Origin: Amaranthus tricolor
Lineage: Eukaryota > Streptophyta > Magnoliopsida > Caryophyllales > Amaranthaceae
Length of the DNA stretch: 64,000 nucleotides
NCBI RefSeq assembly: GCF_026212465.1
Contig: NC_080062.1
Coordinates: 6,874,297 to 6,938,296 of the forward strand
Direction: 5' to 3'
Shown piece after piece: positions 22,163 through 34,356 of the stretch. The position numbers and the translations under genes are program-made. The notes beneath the pieces are model-generated. The model did not search any database. It had not been told where the DNA came from and saw only the letters and a program-made list of their open reading frames with translations. Each line of letters starts with the position of its first letter. Position 1 is the stretch's first letter.

Positions 22163-24664
22163 TTAGGAAAGGATGTCGCACCTAAAAAGCCGATCCATAA
22201 GCATGTCGATGACAGTGGTGCTGATTGAGTTGCAGTGTTGGATGTTGAGTCCGATAAGAGACTGACCCAACTTCGACAAGAAAGGTAGGGATTTGTCTGA
22301 GATCGTCGAGCACCCAGATAGAGAGAGGATCTGCAAGCTCAGCTGCTTTGAGCGAGCGAGAGATGCAACACCAGAATCAGTAACGGCACACTTAGAAACA
22401 TCAAGTTCATTGAGCAAAAGGCAATCATCAGCAATAGCCATTAAGCTTGCATCAGTAACCTTTCCACAGCGTTCGAGGTTTAGCACCTCTAGGGTTCCGC
22501 CATGATATTTCACCAACGCCATCACAACTTTGTCAGTCACGTTAACACAGCCGGAAAGACCAACTTTGATAAGGCCAGAACCCGCATCACAGCTCTCGAC
22601 GAGCGAGAGAAGACCGGTATCGGTGATGGACGGAAGTCCATTTAAGTTGATAGATTGCAAATGAGGGCATAACATTGCCATCATGGCTAAGGTCATGTCC
22701 CCAAGCCCGGGGCAGTTGCTGACTGTTACGGAACGAAGTGGGGTGGATTGGTTTGGAATGGGGAACCCCAAAATCATGTCCTTAAAACCGAAGCAGCTAG
22801 ACATAGTTAAAGCCTTCAACTTAGGACCACAGTTCAACAAGAGACCGAAAAACCCGATTTGGGTGATCCTGTGGCACTCTTCGAATTGTAGGCTCTCGAG
22901 AGACCTTGCGGCTTTGGCAAAAGATACAAAGCCATTGTCCGACAAGAAAGCGCACTTCTTTAGAACAAATTGTTTCAAATTGGGACAACCTTTTGCGACA
23001 GCTTCGACTGCAACATCTGTGACTCCTCGGCATGACGAAATGGTTAACGACTTGAGATGATGAAGACCCTGGGCATTACCCATGACCCAGAAACCCTTTT
23101 CATTCACATATTGAAGATTTGATATGGCAAGATCAGTGATAGCTTTTCCATAGTGACCGATCACAGCAAGAGAAAGGTCGGTGACGTTCAAACCCTGAAG
23201 CTTCACCTTGACGAGGACAAGCGAGGCCGATGACATCAAACTTGCAATACCCTGATCACCAACAAGTGAGCAGTCCACGATGGTAATGGATTTGAGGTTC
23301 GGACAGAACTTCCCAATAGCTTGCAAGCCTTCATCACCAATAGACTGGCAACCCTCGATACTCAATGAGGTCAAACCCGAACAATTCTGCGCAATCGCAA
23401 TCAAGGCCTTGCTGGTAATTGATGGGCAGTTGCAAAGGTCAAGTTTCTCAAGGCGATCGCATCTATTCGCAATCTCAACAAGACCTTCATCGCCAACGGA
23501 AGAAATGTTCCAAATGGAAAGACTCTTAAGTGAAGGGCAGCATCGAGCAACAGCCTTCAAACCAAGGTCAGTAACGCCACGAACAGAGTTCGTTCCTCTG
23601 ATATTCAGCTTACCCAATTTACCACAACCACCACTGCCTACAGCTACAGCCGCCAGTCTAACATCGGTGGCTTTCTTACCCTCCAAACTCCTCGTAAGAA
23701 ACCCATCGCTCTCAATCTCCTCATCCCCATCAACAACCTTGTTCTTGTTGCATAGATCCTTGCGCGGGATGCTGCTCACGAGCATTAGCCAGCGCTTAGA
23801 GACGCTAGCACAAGAACTCCTTTCTTGATCTCCGGGCAAACACCTGAAGATCTCACACAAACACTCATCTGGGAGAAGATCAAGAGAAACTTGTTTTTTC
23901 TGCTCTAAAAAGTCTCCCCCAGAAACAAAAGGGGCACTGATCCTAGCCCTTTTGTTAGGGAAGTATACATCCACATGGTTAACAATACCAAGGGACAAAA
24001 AGCTACCAGCTTCCTTGGGGTTTGAGTATATTGATCCCCCATGGTGAAAATCATCATTTCCTGCGAATCCAAATAGAACTAAATTCAGTCTACAATTTTC
24101 CATAAGCACTACTTTTACATGATCAAAATTCCATTCAAACAAACGAAATTACAAAAAAAAAAAAAAAATAATTCTCTAAATTAATTAAATCATGGACAGA
24201 TAACTTCATTTAAATCAGGATACAGCTCTCTATATATTGAATCATTTCATATAACACAAAGTTATTCATTATCGTACCCAGTATAATCCGCTCATAGAAT
24301 CGATGATCAGGGTCTTGAATAAAACTAATCATGTAGCTTATCTCAAACCGATTTATCACAATTTTTATACAGAAAATTAAAGTCCTTTAACATACAGATT
24401 AGAAACATCTACAGAACAAAATCTCTCTCAAACAACACAGGGAAAATCTTATGAAATAAAATTTGATATTACCCAAATTTAAAACCATGAAAAACAACCA
24501 AAAACCCTAATTTCAGCAACAAACAACCTAATATGTCAAATTAGAATAAACCCAAAACAGCTCAAAATTAAAAACCCCAATTTCAATAATAGATATAAAT
24601 CAATAAATTAAGAGAAAAAAGAGAGATCAAAAAACATACCACTGTAATTGAAGATTTGAGACAT
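22163..24664 (-). CDS. EBF1: EIN3-binding F-box protein (EBF1-like)
   Basis: Exon 1 (24640-24664) encodes MSQIFNYS plus one base. A 579-bp intron (24061-24639, GTATG...CGCAG) leads to exon 2 (22163-24060), giving 640 aa against about 620-630 in Arabidopsis EBF1/2. The open frame of exon 2 continues upstream into the intron, but MSQIF is the family start. An F-box lies at about residues 66-106 (SLDLLPDECLCEIFRCLPG, ASVSKRWLML). About 18 cysteine-containing leucine-rich repeats follow, for example LKSLSIWNISSVGDEGL and LEKLDLCNCPSITSKAL. By family, it is the substrate receptor of an SCF ubiquitin ligase that binds EIN3/EIL factors in the nucleus for degradation, dampening ethylene responses. 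The N-terminus (IYSNPKEAGSFLSLG) is closer to EBF1 than EBF2. No frameshift or internal stop. Confidence 0.95.
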
Positions 24665-25282
24665 GATGAAAGCTGAAGAATAACCTCAAAGAGGCAAAAA
24701 AGATGGGAACTTGAGAAGTGAAAGAAGCCACCAGAATTAAAACCCAATAACCCAAAAGCCAAGAAAACAGCAACGATCAATGAGAATTGTGGGTTTGCAA
24801 AATTCATGAAATGAAAGAATGAAGCATGAAGAAGAAAACCCTAAAAAAGGGAAAAAAGGGGGAAAATGAAGGAATGAAGAAGGATGCTACAATGGAAGGT
24901 TTGGTGTTGTGAATGTGTTTTTATGTCGTCAATGTTTAGGAAGAGAGGAAAGTGGGTCCATAAAAAATGTGTATTGGGTTTGGGTATAATTAAAAAAAGG
25001 AAAAAAATTAATAATGAGGGGAAATGCATAATTCAAATACAAGGAATTTGGAAGGTGTGGGGGAGAAAGAGATGCATTATACATCATACATGCAAGTTCA
25101 ATGAATTGTGCCTAAAAATTGGAATACTATGCTCCCTTCCCTAAGTTATCACCAAATCTCCCACTTGTCTAAATTACCTTATTTTCTCTTAACTATAGGT
25201 GGAAGGTTTGGTGCAAGGTGTACTTTTTTTTTTTAATTAGATTAAAATTAAAAAAAATTGTATAACATGATTTTTATTTTTA
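24665..25282 (-). other. Leader and promoter region of the EBF1-like gene
   Basis: The minus strand from about 24880 down to 24665 is rich in CTTCATTCTTTC-like pyrimidine runs, typical of a plant 5' UTR. The transcription start could not be fixed. No TATA box is claimed. Confidence 0.35.
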
Positions 25283-25545
25283 CACAAAAACTTAGACGAG
25301 ACAGTCTCAGTCTCATTATGAGACCGTCAATTTGGGTCTTCTCAATTCGCACGTGTAATAATATTTTAATTTTCTGGGTATTTATCAATTTTGACCTTAA
25401 AGGTATCAATTTTAAAAATTGTCAAAATTAATACCTTTTAAGATCAAAATTCAAAAATGTCCAAGTTAATACACGCGCGAATTAGACCGACACAAATTAA
25501 CAGTGTCATTATGAGGCCGTCTCGTTCAAAACCAACTGTTATTTT
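25283..25545. mobile_element. MITE, GAGACAGTCTC family with long inverted repeat
   Basis: The left end has GAGACAGTCTCAGTCTCATT and the right end has ATTATGAGGCCGTCTCGTT, inverted. Inner arms are also complementary: TCTCAATTCGCACGTGTA against TACACGCGCGAATTAGACC, and ACCTTAAAGGTATCAATT against AATTAATACCTTTTAAG. The whole could form one long hairpin. Confidence 0.65.
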
Positions 25546-27209
25546 TAACTCCAACTAGGATGTTTCCATTAGATTTTCCAAGGTCTTTTTTTTAAAAAAT
25601 AATTTTCCAAGGTATTTTTTATAAACCCATTTCTTATTAGTTTTTAGTATTCATTTATTAATTCGATTTGTCTAACCTATACCACAACCAATAAGACATA
25701 AGTTAAGGGCATTAATTATCGCATTCAAGCAATTTAATTTAAGAATAATCTCTTAGATATACTCTCGGACATAGTGATATTTTATCTATGTTAATGACAC
25801 TTAACCTATCCCTTTGTGCAGAGGTTAGATAAATTCTATTTAATTTTATTATTATTATTTTTCACTTTTTTCGGTTTTACTTTTACTTTTTGAGACGCTA
25901 TTTAAGTATTAATGATTATTTCTTTAAATTTTCACTAAACTAAAAATACAAAATAAGTACATTAATAATACTTAATTTGGTTTTAATATCTATTACTTAT
26001 ATAGTTTTTGTTTTTACGCTATTTAATTAATGTATTTTTTGAAGTTTAATATTTTAGTTTTGAATGATTATAAATAATAAAAAATTGACATTATTAAGAT
26101 AAACCAAGACCCCAAATGCCCCACACTAATTTAATCCCACTTAAATTGAATTCATTCCAATAGACTTAGTTGCCAAGTCTTTTATGACTTATATGAGAAT
26201 AATATCGTATTCAATTCAACTTAAATTGATGATATTTGGTTCAATTAAGTTAAAATTTTATTTATGTAAAGTTAATATGAATCAGGGCCTAAAAATAATT
26301 AACTAAACTAAAATTAATAAAATAGAACTTAATTGAATATAGATTGGGGTAACATGCCCAAGCTCTATATAGAGTATGTTCTCTCAGATTGAATGGAGCC
26401 GAAGTGAATTAAATTTTTAGTGTTATAGTTTGCCAAACCTGATGAAGCGTGTATGTAACGTATCTTGCGGCTAAATCATAAAACACATTATTAATGAACC
26501 GAATCTATTAAAAAGTTTCGGCTTATATAGTTGGCTTATATAGTTATAGGCGGATAGCCATATGATATGTTATATTCTCAATTATGTTTCCGCACACGAG
26601 AGCCTTTTGTACTAACTAAAAGTATGGATGCAGGTGCAATATAATCAACGACCATCTTCATATTTGACGCTAAATATTCACTTGAAATAGGAAGTTAATG
26701 TAATTCGAATCCGTAACTTCTGTTACGTTGAATACTATATCAATGAATCAATTCAAAAATTTAAATTAATGATTTTAGTCTTAAAATATTTTAAATATAC
26801 TATCACACTAACCCTAAAATTAACCAAACCAAAAAAAATAATTTAAGTTGAATTTATGAAGATTAAATTTTCAAGAGAATATTCCTCAAAATGACTTAAC
26901 CTAAACATAAACGACTCTAATAAACCAAACTTATCCCCGAGTGAAGTTGAACATGTCCAACAATTAATAATTGACATAGAAATAAACCTTAAGTAAACCA
27001 ACTAATTACAATTTGTTTTTCAAGTGGTGAAGCTTGCTCTAGTTTTATGTGTTTAGTAGAAGTATTCATTTTATTTTATTTTATTTATTTATTTTTTGCT
27101 TGTCTCATGTTTCATTTGGGGGTTGCTCTCTTTTAGTTGGGTCTTTTTTGCCTACCCTCTATTTCACCTTACAAAAATGTAAAGGTTCCATCACAAGGGA
27201 ATTCTATGC
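25546..27209. other. Intergenic with a diverged TRIM relative
   Basis: The stretch 26540-26810 on the minus strand follows the TRIM layout (GTATATTTAAAATATTTTAAG, GTATTCAACG, GTATGGATGC...). It has many differences from 9090-9367 and no clean ends. The rest is AT-rich without a recognisable gene. Confidence 0.35.
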
Positions 27210-27487
27210 TATCACACCTTGGTCCGATCAGACCATCGGTGACTACCGATAGAGACTATAGATTGGCCTCATAGACCAATACAAGTCTCTTCAGCGCACT
27301 TTAACCTCACACATACGCACTTGGGAAAACTTCTCAGGTTTTCACTCATCCTAAGATTGCTCCCCATCAAGCATGCTTAAATGTGATCTATAAAGTTTTT
27401 AGAAAATGGGTTCCCTTGAAAAGAAGATGCACCTAGCTGATATGAGTAGTTTATCAATTTTTTTCAAGCTCAACCCGGAGTCTCACA
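27210..27487 (-). mobile_element. Cassandra-type LTR
   Basis: Read on the minus strand, it starts TGTGAGACTCCGGG and runs through GGGAACCCATTTTCTAAAAA and CTTTATAGATCACATTTAAG. A 5S-rRNA-like segment follows, then GTGCGTATGTGTGAGGTTAA, GACTTGTATTGGTCTATGAG and ATCGGTAGTCACCGATGGT, ending near GGTGTGATA. That order is characteristic of Cassandra TRIM LTRs, which carry 5S RNA promoter sequence. No second LTR, PBS or target duplication was identified, so it is a solo or truncated LTR and its ends are approximate. Confidence 0.75.
27316..27380 (-). other. 5S-rRNA-like segment within the Cassandra LTR
   Basis: The minus strand reads TTAAGCATGCTTG, a spacer, then TTAGGATGAGTGA and CCTGAGAAGTTTTCC. 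Plant 5S rRNA has GTTAAGCGTGCTTGG, CTAGGATGGGTGACC and CCTGGGAAGTCC in the same order, covering the box A to box C promoter. It is degenerate (for example GATGAGTGA for GATGGGTGA) and is not a functional 5S gene. Confidence 0.75.
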
Positions 27488-27929
27488 TAAGTCCATGTCA
27501 TTTGGTAAAAAATCTTAATAGTATCTAATTGTATAATATATAACACAAAAAATAATATTCAAGTTGGTTCAACATACGTCTAGTTCTGTAGAAATAAGCA
27601 TTCAACCCACCTATATTAACATTCTGAGTTCTGAATTCCCTCTTGATTGTCAAGCCCTCATGCAATCATGTCATTTACAAGGACAAGGTATACATCTCTT
27701 TAATATGTTTGGAACTTGATCCTCTTACAGATGATGGTGATGTATACATGTTGAATAGAAGCACGTATGGCCTATATTACTAGCCTCGGAAGAGTTTGCA
27801 AGTGTTTGAACCATGCCCCTTAATGAATTGTGATCCCCACAATACAAAAGTAAGCCAAGAGGCAAAGAGACCAGAATTAACATTTAAAGTTTGACATTTT
27901 TGAAGATGCATTTTATTATTATTGTTAGA

Positions 27930-28060
27930 GAAATTTTACGCGCTAATCCTAAGATATTGAGTTTTTCACGTGGTAACTAAAGCTTTTTCAAAATCTGCGT
28001 TCAATTAAACTTTCTTGACTTTTTTACCTATAATTTAAGAAAAGTTACATGTAAAACACA
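27930..28060. mobile_element. Fragment of the ACGTGGTAAC MITE family
   Basis: AGAAATTTTACGCGCTAATC, GAGTTTTTCACGTGGTAACT and a nearby CTTTCTTGACTTTTTTACC resemble the arms at 10850-11227. The right half is missing. Confidence 0.35.
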
Positions 28061-28189
28061 AAACATGTTGGACTAAGATTAAGCCCATAGATAAATTTAA
28101 AGTAAATATATAACAAAATTAAGAAAGAAAGTAAATTAAAAAAACTACAAAAACAGAAAGAGGTAAAAGGAAGGGGACTATCAAAAGTC

Positions 28190-29105
28190 TGGAATACGAG
28201 TACTACACCTCCAACTACTCATATCCCTCATTAGGTCCTTAGGGAGGTGCAGCTCATACAAGTCGATTTTTAATTGCTCTTCTCTTAAGTCTACCCCGAC
28301 GTCTCTTACCCTCTACTACAAAGATTTCCACCATTCTCACGGGTGCGTCAGTAGTGTTTTTCGTCTCTCCAACCCCCTCTACCAGTTTTCAAGCAAATTC
28401 GATGATAATGGAGCAATCGTCCCTTACCTCTTTATCACATCCTGATTCCTAATTTTTTCCATCCTCGTAAGCCCGCTACATCCATCTTTTGTACTAAAGA
28501 CTTATTAAGGGACCAAAATTCCGTCCCATATAACAAAGTCGGGCTAATTGCAACTCGGTAGAATTTACCTTTTAGTCTAGAGGGAAACTTACTAATCACA
28601 CAACACCCCAGAATCGCTCTACACTTAATCCAACCTACTTGAATCTAATGGGTTACATCTTCGTGATCTCAGCATTGCTATAATTACAGATCATAGATAT
28701 TTAAACTTGGTCGTACAAGCGACTACACCTTGTCTAATATTCTGTTTTAGTACGACTTATACTCAACCTTTTGCTTTCTAAAATTTCTCTCCGGTCCTCT
28801 AATTTTGTGCTAGCTTCTTCGCTAGATTCTCCTATAAGCACAATATCATCAGCAAAAAGCATGCTTCACGATGCAATTTTCAAGATAGTTTTAGAAAGCT
28901 CATCAGTAATGGTGGCGAAAATAAATGGGCATAGCATTGATCTTTGATGTAGACCTAGTTTTATTGGAAAACGCTCTATTGTCCCAACTGGTATTTACAT
29001 GTTGTCCATGACTCCATCATACACGTTCCTCATTGCTTCAATATATGTCCATGAAATACCCTTAGCTTCTAGGCTATTCCAAATGATATTACGTGGTACG
29101 CTATC
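28190..29105 (-). pseudogene. RTE-like LINE reverse-transcriptase remnant
   Basis: Minus-strand translation, allowing for stops and frame changes, gives fragments typical of plant RTE-clade LINEs. These are EAMRNVYDGVMDN, FPIKLGLHQRS, the catalytic block MLFADDIVLIGESSEEA, ESKRLSISRTKTE, and near the end LKGKFYRVAISPTLLYGTEFW with KMDVAGLRGW. FADD is the reverse-transcriptase active site. At least one in-frame stop (after VMDNM) and several shifts show it is dead. The endonuclease part was not seen, as expected for a 5'-truncated copy. Confidence 0.8.
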
Positions 29106-29107
<2 letters not shown>

Positions 29108-29141
<34 letters not shown>

Positions 29142-29174
29142 TTAATATTATTATTATTATTATTATTATTATTT
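29108..29174. repeat. (AAT)n(ATT)n palindromic microsatellite
   Basis: About 11 AAT units are followed by about 11 ATT units, so the tract is self-complementary. It abuts the LINE remnant. Confidence 0.9.
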
Positions 29175-29448
29175 TCTCTTTGAATTACTTTTTAAATCTT
29201 ACTTGGGCTATCTAAGTCATTGAAATTCTGATCAAACGCGGAAGTACTATCATAAATATGATCAACTTGGTCCAACTCATTTGGCTAGCAACTTAGTTGT
29301 ACCTATACTCTGACCTAAATTATTATCGTTAGAACAGTATTCTAATATATACTTGGGTTTCAATCATCAGCTTAAATTTTTGGTTGAGTTAGTTCCTTAA
29401 CATGGTATCAAAAGTTTGTGTGACAAGAGATCACGGGTTCAAATCTTA

Positions 29449-29652
29449 TATTGAAATAATGAAGGAGTTTATAGAAGAACAAAAAGAGAGAAGAACAGAA
29501 GAAGGAGAAACATAGTTCTTGAATCAAAATCTGAGAAAAAAACTTCAATTAAATTCCTTATTAGTACAAAGATATATATATACTACATTTATTACAATGC
29601 CACATCAGCTTATTAGTATCTAATAGATCCATCATATTTTGTATTACCAACA
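29449..29652 (-). repeat. 3' LTR of the copia element
   Basis: This 204-bp terminal repeat differs from its partner at three sites (near 29470, 29482 and 29552). The adjoining purine-rich GAGGGGGGA (29661-29653, minus) is the plus-strand priming tract. Confidence 0.9.
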
Positions 29653-29664
29653 TCCCCCCTCAAA

Positions 29665-31710
29665 CTAGGAATGGGTGTTTGAAATCATTCCTAGTTTGGC
29701 CAATAATTCTTTGAAATGAGGAGAAGGTAAAGCCTTGGTGAATAAGTCTGCAACTTGGGACTTTGTAGGTAAATATGTCAATTGGATGAGACCTTCTAGT
29801 ACTTTATCCCTAGTGAAGTGACAATCCACTTCTATATGCTTAGTTCTTTCATGGAAAACAGGGTTTTTTGCAATGTGAATGGCGGATTGACTATCACAAT
29901 GTAGAGTAACTGGTTGAAGATGATGCACTCCTAGCTCACTGAGTAGCCTGAGTACCCAAATGATTTCACTAGCTGCTGATGCCATGGCCCTATACTCTGA
30001 TTCAGAAGAACTTCTTGAGACTGTTGATTGTTTTTTACTTTTCCATGAGATAGGGGAACCTCCTAGTAGGACTAAGTAGCCAGTGATGGATTTTCTGGAG
30101 TAAGGACAGTAAGCCCAATCTGCATCAGAGAAAGCTTGTAACTTGAGTTCATTGTGACCATTTAACAAAATTCCTTGCCCAACTGTCCCATGTATGTATC
30201 TTAGGACATGGTGTAGAGCCTGTAAATGGGGTTGACGTGGTGCCTGCATGAATTGACTCAGACTTTGAACAACATAGGAAAGTTCTGGTCTTGTATTTGT
30301 CAAAAAATTTAATTTACCAATGATAGATCTGTAATGTTCAGCATCAGTACATAAAGGTCCTTCTTCAGAATGGAGTTTGAGGTTGATGGGAAGGGGAGTA
30401 GCTGCAACTGTATGTAGATCAAAACCACAATTTTGAAGGAGCTCTTTTGTGAACTTTTTTTGAGAAAGAATGATGCCTTGATTAGTGTAAGTTACCTCCA
30501 TGCCTAGGAAATATGATAGTTTACCTAGGTCTTTGATGCTAAATATAGTATCCAGATGCTTTTTGAGGTCATTTATACCAAGAGCATCTGTTCCTGTGAG
30601 AAGAATATCATCAACATATACAGTGGCAATAATGATATTAATACCTAATTTTTTTATAAAGAGAGAATGGTCAGCCTTAGATTGCTGAAAACCTTGAAGA
30701 AGCAGCTCAGCCAATAATTTTGCATACCATTGCCTTGAAGCTTGCTTAAGCCCATATAAAGATTTTTTAAGTTTGCAAACTTTGTGATGTGGGTTTGGAA
30801 TCCCTGGTGGCATGTTCATATAAACTTCTTCATGCAAATCTCCATGTAAAAAAGCGTTATTTACATCAAGTTGGTATATGGGCCACTGATGAGATGCAGC
30901 TAGGGCCAAGACTGCCCTTATTGTTGGCATTTTAACCACAGGAGAAAAGGTTTCTTTAAAATCGATGCCATATTTCTGAGTATATCCCTTGGCTACTAAT
31001 CGAGCTTTATACCTTTCTATGGTTCCATCAGCTTTGTACTTCACTTTATAAACCCACTTACAGCCTATGGGTTTTTTGTTTGCTGGAAGGCTGACAACTT
31101 CCCAAGTTTGGTTTTCCTGTAGAGCAGAAAGTTCTTTGTTCATTGCTTCATTCCACAGAGGGTCTGTAGCAGCTTGGGAATAAGTGGTAGGTTCAGAGAT
31201 GATGCTTGAGGTAGTAAGATATGCATGGTGCTGATTATGTAATTGTGCAAAGGAGACAAGATTACACCAATGTTTAGTGACAGTGTTGCACTTGTAATCT
31301 GCAAGATAGGCAGGAGGTTTTGATAGTCTGGAGGTTCTCCTCAAGGGAGGAATTTGCTGTTCATGTACTTGTTGGTGTGAACTGGTAATTGTGGGTGTAT
31401 TGAGAGAAGGTGAAGAAGGTTCAGAGGATATATTGGTTTGGAGATAGGATGTTTCTGAAGTAGAGGAAATGTCTATGATATCATTTTCTGTTGAAGATGT
31501 GGAATGAAAGGGAAAGGTAAAAATATCAGGTATATCCTGATATTCCAAGGTTGTGAAGGAAGTAATGGATGGCAAATAAAAGAGATTTGTTGAAGGTGTA
31601 GAGGAGACTTTATTATGGAAGGGGAAATGGGACTCATGAAAGTCCACATCTCTTGAGATTTTTATTTTGTATATGGTTAAGTCCAAGACTTTGTACCCTT
31701 TTTGGCCCAC
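29665..31710 (-). pseudogene. pol: Copia polyprotein, 3' part (reverse transcriptase, RNase H)
   Basis: This open frame has 681 codons from its first Met and is in the same frame as the upstream part; the frame is open from 31761. It holds the Ty1/copia reverse transcriptase, with FKETFSPVVKMPTIR, YQLDVNNAFLHGDLHEEVYM and the catalytic YVDDILLTG. RNase H follows, with FSDADWAYCPYSRKSITGY, the SSSESEYRAM block and the CDSQSAIHIAKNPVFHERTK block. It ends at a normal TGA next to the polypurine tract. The residues needed for catalysis are visible. It is called a pseudogene only because of the upstream stop; synthesis would need readthrough or internal initiation. Confidence 0.85.
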
Positions 31711-31761
31711 TGGATAGCCTAGGAAGACATGAGCTGTGGCCTTTGCATCAAATTTTGTTCT

Positions 31762-31764
31762 CTA
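31762..31764 (-). other. In-frame TAG interrupting the copia polyprotein
   Basis: The minus strand reads CTA GTT TAG AGA ACA AAA. The frame is open for 773 codons before and for about 698 codons after, so it is the only break in about 1,470 codons. Confidence 0.9.
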
Positions 31765-34083
31765 AACTAGAGATGTTGAGACATAGCACAAGCATCCAAA
31801 GGCTTTGAGATGATCAAGAGATGGAGGTGTATTGTATAAAAGTTGATATGGAGTGGAATGATGTAGAGGTCTTAATGGCATTCTGTTCAGTAAATAGGTA
31901 GCACAAAGAAGGGCTTCTCCCCAATAATGTGGTGGCAATTTGGCTTGGAAAAATAATGCTCTGGCAGTGTCAAGAATGTGCCTATGTTTTCGCTCAACTA
32001 CCCCATTTTGCTGGGGAGTATGAGGGCAGCTTGATTCATGTCTAATGCCTTTACTCAAATAAAAATCTTTCATAGTACCTGCACAGAGCTCCAATGCATT
32101 ATCAGTTCTTATGCATTTAATAGTAGCATCAAATTGTGTAGCAACAAACATAACAAACTGTGGTATAACAATTGAAACTTCAGATTTGTATTTTATCAAA
32201 TGAACCCAAGTAAATCTGCTGAAATCATCAACTATAGTAACAAACTGATTACAATTATTATGATTCTTGACCTTATATGGTCCCCACAAATCAATATGAA
32301 GAAGTTCAAAGGGCTTTGTTGTTTTTATACTACTTACTGGAAAAGATAATCTTGCTTGTTTGGCAAGAGGACAAATCTGACAAATTTGTTGATTATGTGA
32401 ACTATTTACATCAAGCAAGTATTTTAGTTGAGAAAAAGGCAAATGACCCAATCTAATATGCCATAATTGAGCATTATCTGCAATACTTGTATTAGCATAC
32501 TTCAAGACCATTGGTGATGGGGATGATGCATTTGATGATGTTGTCTGAACTTTGAAAGAATTCTTCAAATGATATAATCCTCCAACTAAGCTACCAAGAA
32601 GAAGTGGTGGCCCTTTCAAGAAGTGCCCCTGAAGATAACAGTCATCATGAGTAAATGACATGGTAGCATTCATGTCTTTACACAGTTTATTTACAGAAAT
32701 CAAATTGAATTGAAAGAGGAGAGCATATAAGACTTCATATAAGGTGATGCCATTGTTGAGAAAAATCGTCCCAATATGTGTAATTTCAACTCTTTTGCCA
32801 TTAGGAACAAGGATAGTAGCATTAAGAGGCTCATAGCTAGAGAAATTGCTCAGATCATGACTAACATGATCAGTAGCACCACTGTCAATTACCCAAGGGG
32901 TTTTTAGGCAAGTAAGAGAACAAAGTTTACCTGCAAGATTGGCAGAATGTATCATTTTTGGATCAGGAGCATGAGTGTCTGTGCTAGATGTACTCTTATG
33001 CATCTGTTGAACATACTGCTTGTACTGCTCATAAGTAGGAATGGCCTGGGTGGAATCAGGTCTAGAAGATTCACCAATTTCACCTTCTACAGTTGCTGCT
33101 ATTTTTTTGTCTTTGAAACCTTTAAAGGATGGAGGAAATCCATGAACCTCAAAACATCTCTCATAACTATGTCCAGGAATTTTGCAGTGAGTACAATAAT
33201 AAGAAGAAGCAGGCCTTTTGTTTTGGTTAGAGAACCTGTTTTTAGGATTGTTAGCACCACTGTAGAAGGAATTAGAACCGGAATTCCATTTGTTACCACC
33301 ATTGTTTTGTCTAGAATTCCATCTATTGGTGGAATTTCTAGAATCAAAAATTTGAGATCGGTTAGTTTGAAAAGCCATTGACTCAGTATTGGAATGAGAT
33401 AACTCTTTGTGAATCTCTTCTTGAGTGAAAAGTCTGTATGCTTGAGAAATATTAGGCAGAGGGCTCATCATGAGAATATTACCTCTTACTCCAGAGAAAT
33501 GATCATTCAGCTTCATCATGAATTGCATGAGTCTTTGATCTTGTTGTTGTGTGATAATTCTTTTGGTCAGATTGCAAGTACATTTTTGACAAGTACAGTA
33601 AGGAAGAGGATTCACAGCTGAAAGTTCATCCCAAACTACTTTTATTTTAGTGAAAAATTCCATTACAGAAAAATTGCCTTGACTAATATCATGTAATTGT
33701 TGCTCCAAGGAATAAATCTGAGTTGCAAAAGTTTGACCAAATCTTTCTTCTAGGTCATTCCAGATAGCTGTAGCAGTGTCAAAATACATTACACTTTTAG
33801 CAATTTGAGTGTCTAAATTGAAAAGAATCCAAGAAGTGATCATGTCATTGCATCTGATCCAAGGCTGATAACAAGAATCGTCATTAGATGGTTTGGGAAC
33901 GTTGCCATTGATGAAAGACAATTTATTCTTGGCTGATAAGGCAATCACCATGCATCTCTTCCAATCAGCAAAATTAGAGCCATTGAACTTAACAGAGACT
34001 AATTGAAGGGAAGTTTGATCTGATGGATGAATAAAATATACACTTCCAGGATCTTGATTAGGGTTAATTGGAGTAGAAGACAT
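31762..34083 (-). pseudogene. gag-pol: Copia polyprotein, 5' part (gag, protease, integrase)
   Basis: 773 codons run from ATG to a TAG at 31762-31764. The gag region has the copia-like N-terminus at about 15-60 (VYFIHPSDQTSLQLVSVKF). A CCHC zinc knuckle C-X2-C-X4-H-X4-C is at 297-310. The aspartic protease motif DSGATDH begins at 400. The integrase zinc-binding site is H542, H547, C568, C571, and its catalytic triad fits D598, D661, E697. The stop falls just after LKAFGCLCYVS in the integrase C-terminal region, not at a gag-pol boundary. It therefore looks like a point nonsense mutation rather than programmed recoding. Confidence 0.85.
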
Positions 34084-34339
34084 TTTTTATTTTTGAGATG
34101 CAAACAGAAATCAGAAACAGATCAAGATCTTTGAATCGAAAAAGAATAGAAAAAGGTAAAGAAAGGCTGAATCAGAAATCAGAAAAGGAAAGAAAAACCC
34201 AGTTGAGGCAGACGCAAGAGATCGAAGAATCGATGTGCCAGTAATGAGAAAACAGATCGGGAGAGAAAAAAAAAATCAACTTACAACAATCTGCATTGTG
34301 AGAAGAAGAAGAGGAAAGGCAATGTCAATCAGTAATCCT

Positions 34340-34356
34340 TCTAGCTCTTGACACCA
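34340..34356 (-). promoter_or_regulatory. Primer-binding site of the copia element
   Basis: TGGTGTCAAGAGCTAGA directly follows the 5' LTR. It resembles the plant initiator-Met tRNA complement TGGTATCAGAGC, with one substitution and one extra base. Confidence 0.6.

Noticed and set aside
22683..23828. Long plus-strand ORFs (125 and 182 codons) opposite the EBF1-like gene
   Set aside because: They are antisense shadows of the leucine-rich-repeat coding exon, with no independent family match.
24061..24142. Upstream start of the EBF1-like frame (659 codons)
   Set aside because: The extra 28 residues come from intron sequence before a CGCAG acceptor; exon 1 supplies the family-type MSQIF start.
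27316..27380. Genuine 5S rRNA gene
   Set aside because: Only part of 5S is present, it is degenerate, and it is embedded in Cassandra LTR sequence.
31762..31764. Programmed readthrough at the copia TAG
   Set aside because: The stop is in the integrase C-terminal region rather than at a gag-pol boundary, so a point mutation is simpler; not excluded experimentally.
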